A stretch of DNA of 6,027 bases from Muribaculaceae bacterium (GTDB lineage Bacteria > Bacteroidota > Bacteroidia > Bacteroidales > Muribaculaceae). The notes beneath the pieces are model-generated. The model ran no database searches, was not told the origin of the DNA, and was given only the letters and a program-made list of their open reading frames with translations. Made by a program: the position numbers and the translations under genes. Position 1 is the first letter of the stretch, and the number at the start of each line of letters is the position of its first letter. Of the stretch, positions 5,331 to 6,027 are shown piece after piece. The stretch covers positions 1 to 6,027 of the forward strand of contig VSPW01000121.1 of NCBI GenBank assembly GCA_009775535.1. Direction: 5' to 3'.

Positions 5331-6027
5331 CTATAGATAGAAAGCCACCCCAAAGGTGATTGAAAACAGGTTGATTTTGAAGTTTGCGCTTTTTGTATTG
5401 TAATTGGCTACGTGTACACGGTCCGTGACAGCCCGGTGGTGTGTATAGCTGAACCCGAGTACGCCGACGTTTACTTCGATGGCCGAATAATTGTTCAGGA
5501 ACATGACCATTCCTGGTGCGAGGCCAATATCAAATGAGTAGCTGCGGGAAAATGTGCCTGTAAGGTCGTCACCCGTACCATTGCATATCTTTGATTCTCC
5601 TGCCCCGAACTGTATCTGGACTTCATTGAACATTCCGAAACGCTTGCTGCTACCTAGGCTTATGTAATTGCGGAATGCTGCGGTGGTCAGGAATTTATGG
5701 CTTATACTGTAAAGGTTGTCTATATTGTAATCGGTTTCTGAATCGATGACCACATCGGCAGAATTAAGGCTCATACGTTGGCGCTGGTATCCCAGACGCG
5801 CACCTGCGACAAGATTGTCCTTGAAACAGTACATCGCCATAGGGCTGATTTTAAAATTATAAGCGTTTCCGTCAATTCCTTCTACGATAAGGAATTGATA
5901 GTTATCTTCCTTTGATTGTGAGTAGCTCACGCTTACTCCTGTGATCCATTGGCCTTTCGGAATGAAGGATATTTGTTCGAGGTCGCGTTTGAATTGTTTT
6001 TGCGCGAACATGTCGGACGGGATTGCC
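5331..6027 (-). CDS. Putative outer-membrane beta-barrel protein, first of a paralogous pair (5' end outside the window)
   Basis: The reading frame stays open through the right edge. The first in-frame ATG at 6011 is probably internal: the five codons upstream read AIPSD without a stop, and SDMFAQKQF resembles the end of a signal peptide with cleavage after FAQ or FA, so the true start should lie a short way beyond 6027. Counting from the Met at 6011, FIPKGQW is at 16-22, much closer to the N-terminus than in the downstream paralog, which has about 50 extra residues between signal and barrel. Barrel-like strands follow: ITGVSVSY, YNFKISPMAMYCF, AGARLGYQ, TTAAFRNYISLG, FGMFNEVQIQFGAG, SYSFDIGLAPGMVMF, IEVNVGVLGFSY, and the terminal FKINLFSITFGVAFYL, which ends in a hydrophobic residue as outer-membrane barrels often do. 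The stop TAG is 9 bases before the next gene. Outer-membrane location is inferred from the strand pattern; the function is unknown. Confidence 0.83.
   Translation of the reverse strand, partial: AIPSDMFAQKQFKRDLEQISFIPKGQWITGVSVSYSQSKEDNYQFLIVEGIDGNAYNFKISPMAMYCFKDNLVAGARLGYQRQRMSLNSADVVIDSETDYNIDNLYSISHKFLTTAAFRNYISLGSSKRFGMFNEVQIQFGAGESKICNGTGDDLTGTFSRSYSFDIGLAPGMVMFLNNYSAIEVNVGVLGFSYTHHRAVTDRVHVANYNTKSANFKINLFSITFGVAFYL

Noticed and set aside
5586..5593. TATCTTTG on the plus strand, a possible -7 element
   Set aside because: No TTTG lies about 19-21 bases upstream and no plus-strand gene follows.

Overview
The window comes from a Bacteroidota genome, most likely order Bacteroidales. The evidence is a ClpP with the lineage's own N-terminal block, a lipoprotein ending in the Bacteroidetes PCMD domain, FIPKGQW-type outer-membrane barrels, no Shine-Dalgarno motifs before the starts, and a near-ideal Bacteroidetes promoter (TTTG, 19 bases, TAATTTTG) before clpP. 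The genus cannot be fixed from sequence alone. All six genes are on the minus strand, so transcription runs from high to low coordinates.

Region 1 (6027 down to 2882) looks like a three-gene envelope operon with gaps of 9 and 4 bases. It encodes an outer-membrane beta-barrel whose 5' end lies outside the window, a second barrel paralogous to the first, and a 522-residue lipoprotein. The lipoprotein has two tandem Ig-like repeats, a fibronectin-III-like domain and a C-terminal PCMD domain. The set suggests a cell-surface or envelope assembly, possibly glycan-related, but its function is not established by the sequence.

Region 2 (2881 to 2687, 195 bases) is the only sizeable gap. It holds a perfect 14-bp inverted repeat, probably the operon terminator, followed directly by the clpP promoter and an untranslated leader of about 85 bases.

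Region 3 (2686 to 1) is the housekeeping unit clpP-clpX-recQ. ClpP is the serine protease chamber, ClpX its AAA+ unfoldase (GTG start, 6 bases after clpP), and RecQ a DNA helicase cut off by the left window edge. ClpP and ClpX form one machine; RecQ is probably co-transcribed but works in DNA repair. The trigger-factor gene (tig), which I recall lying upstream of clpP in related Bacteroidales, is not here; the envelope operon takes its place.

The window is largely ordinary core genome plus one poorly characterised envelope operon. I see no mobile element, CRISPR array, tRNA or rRNA. The points most worth a second look are the barrel-barrel-PCMD operon and the lineage-specific changes at the ClpX-ClpP contact surface.
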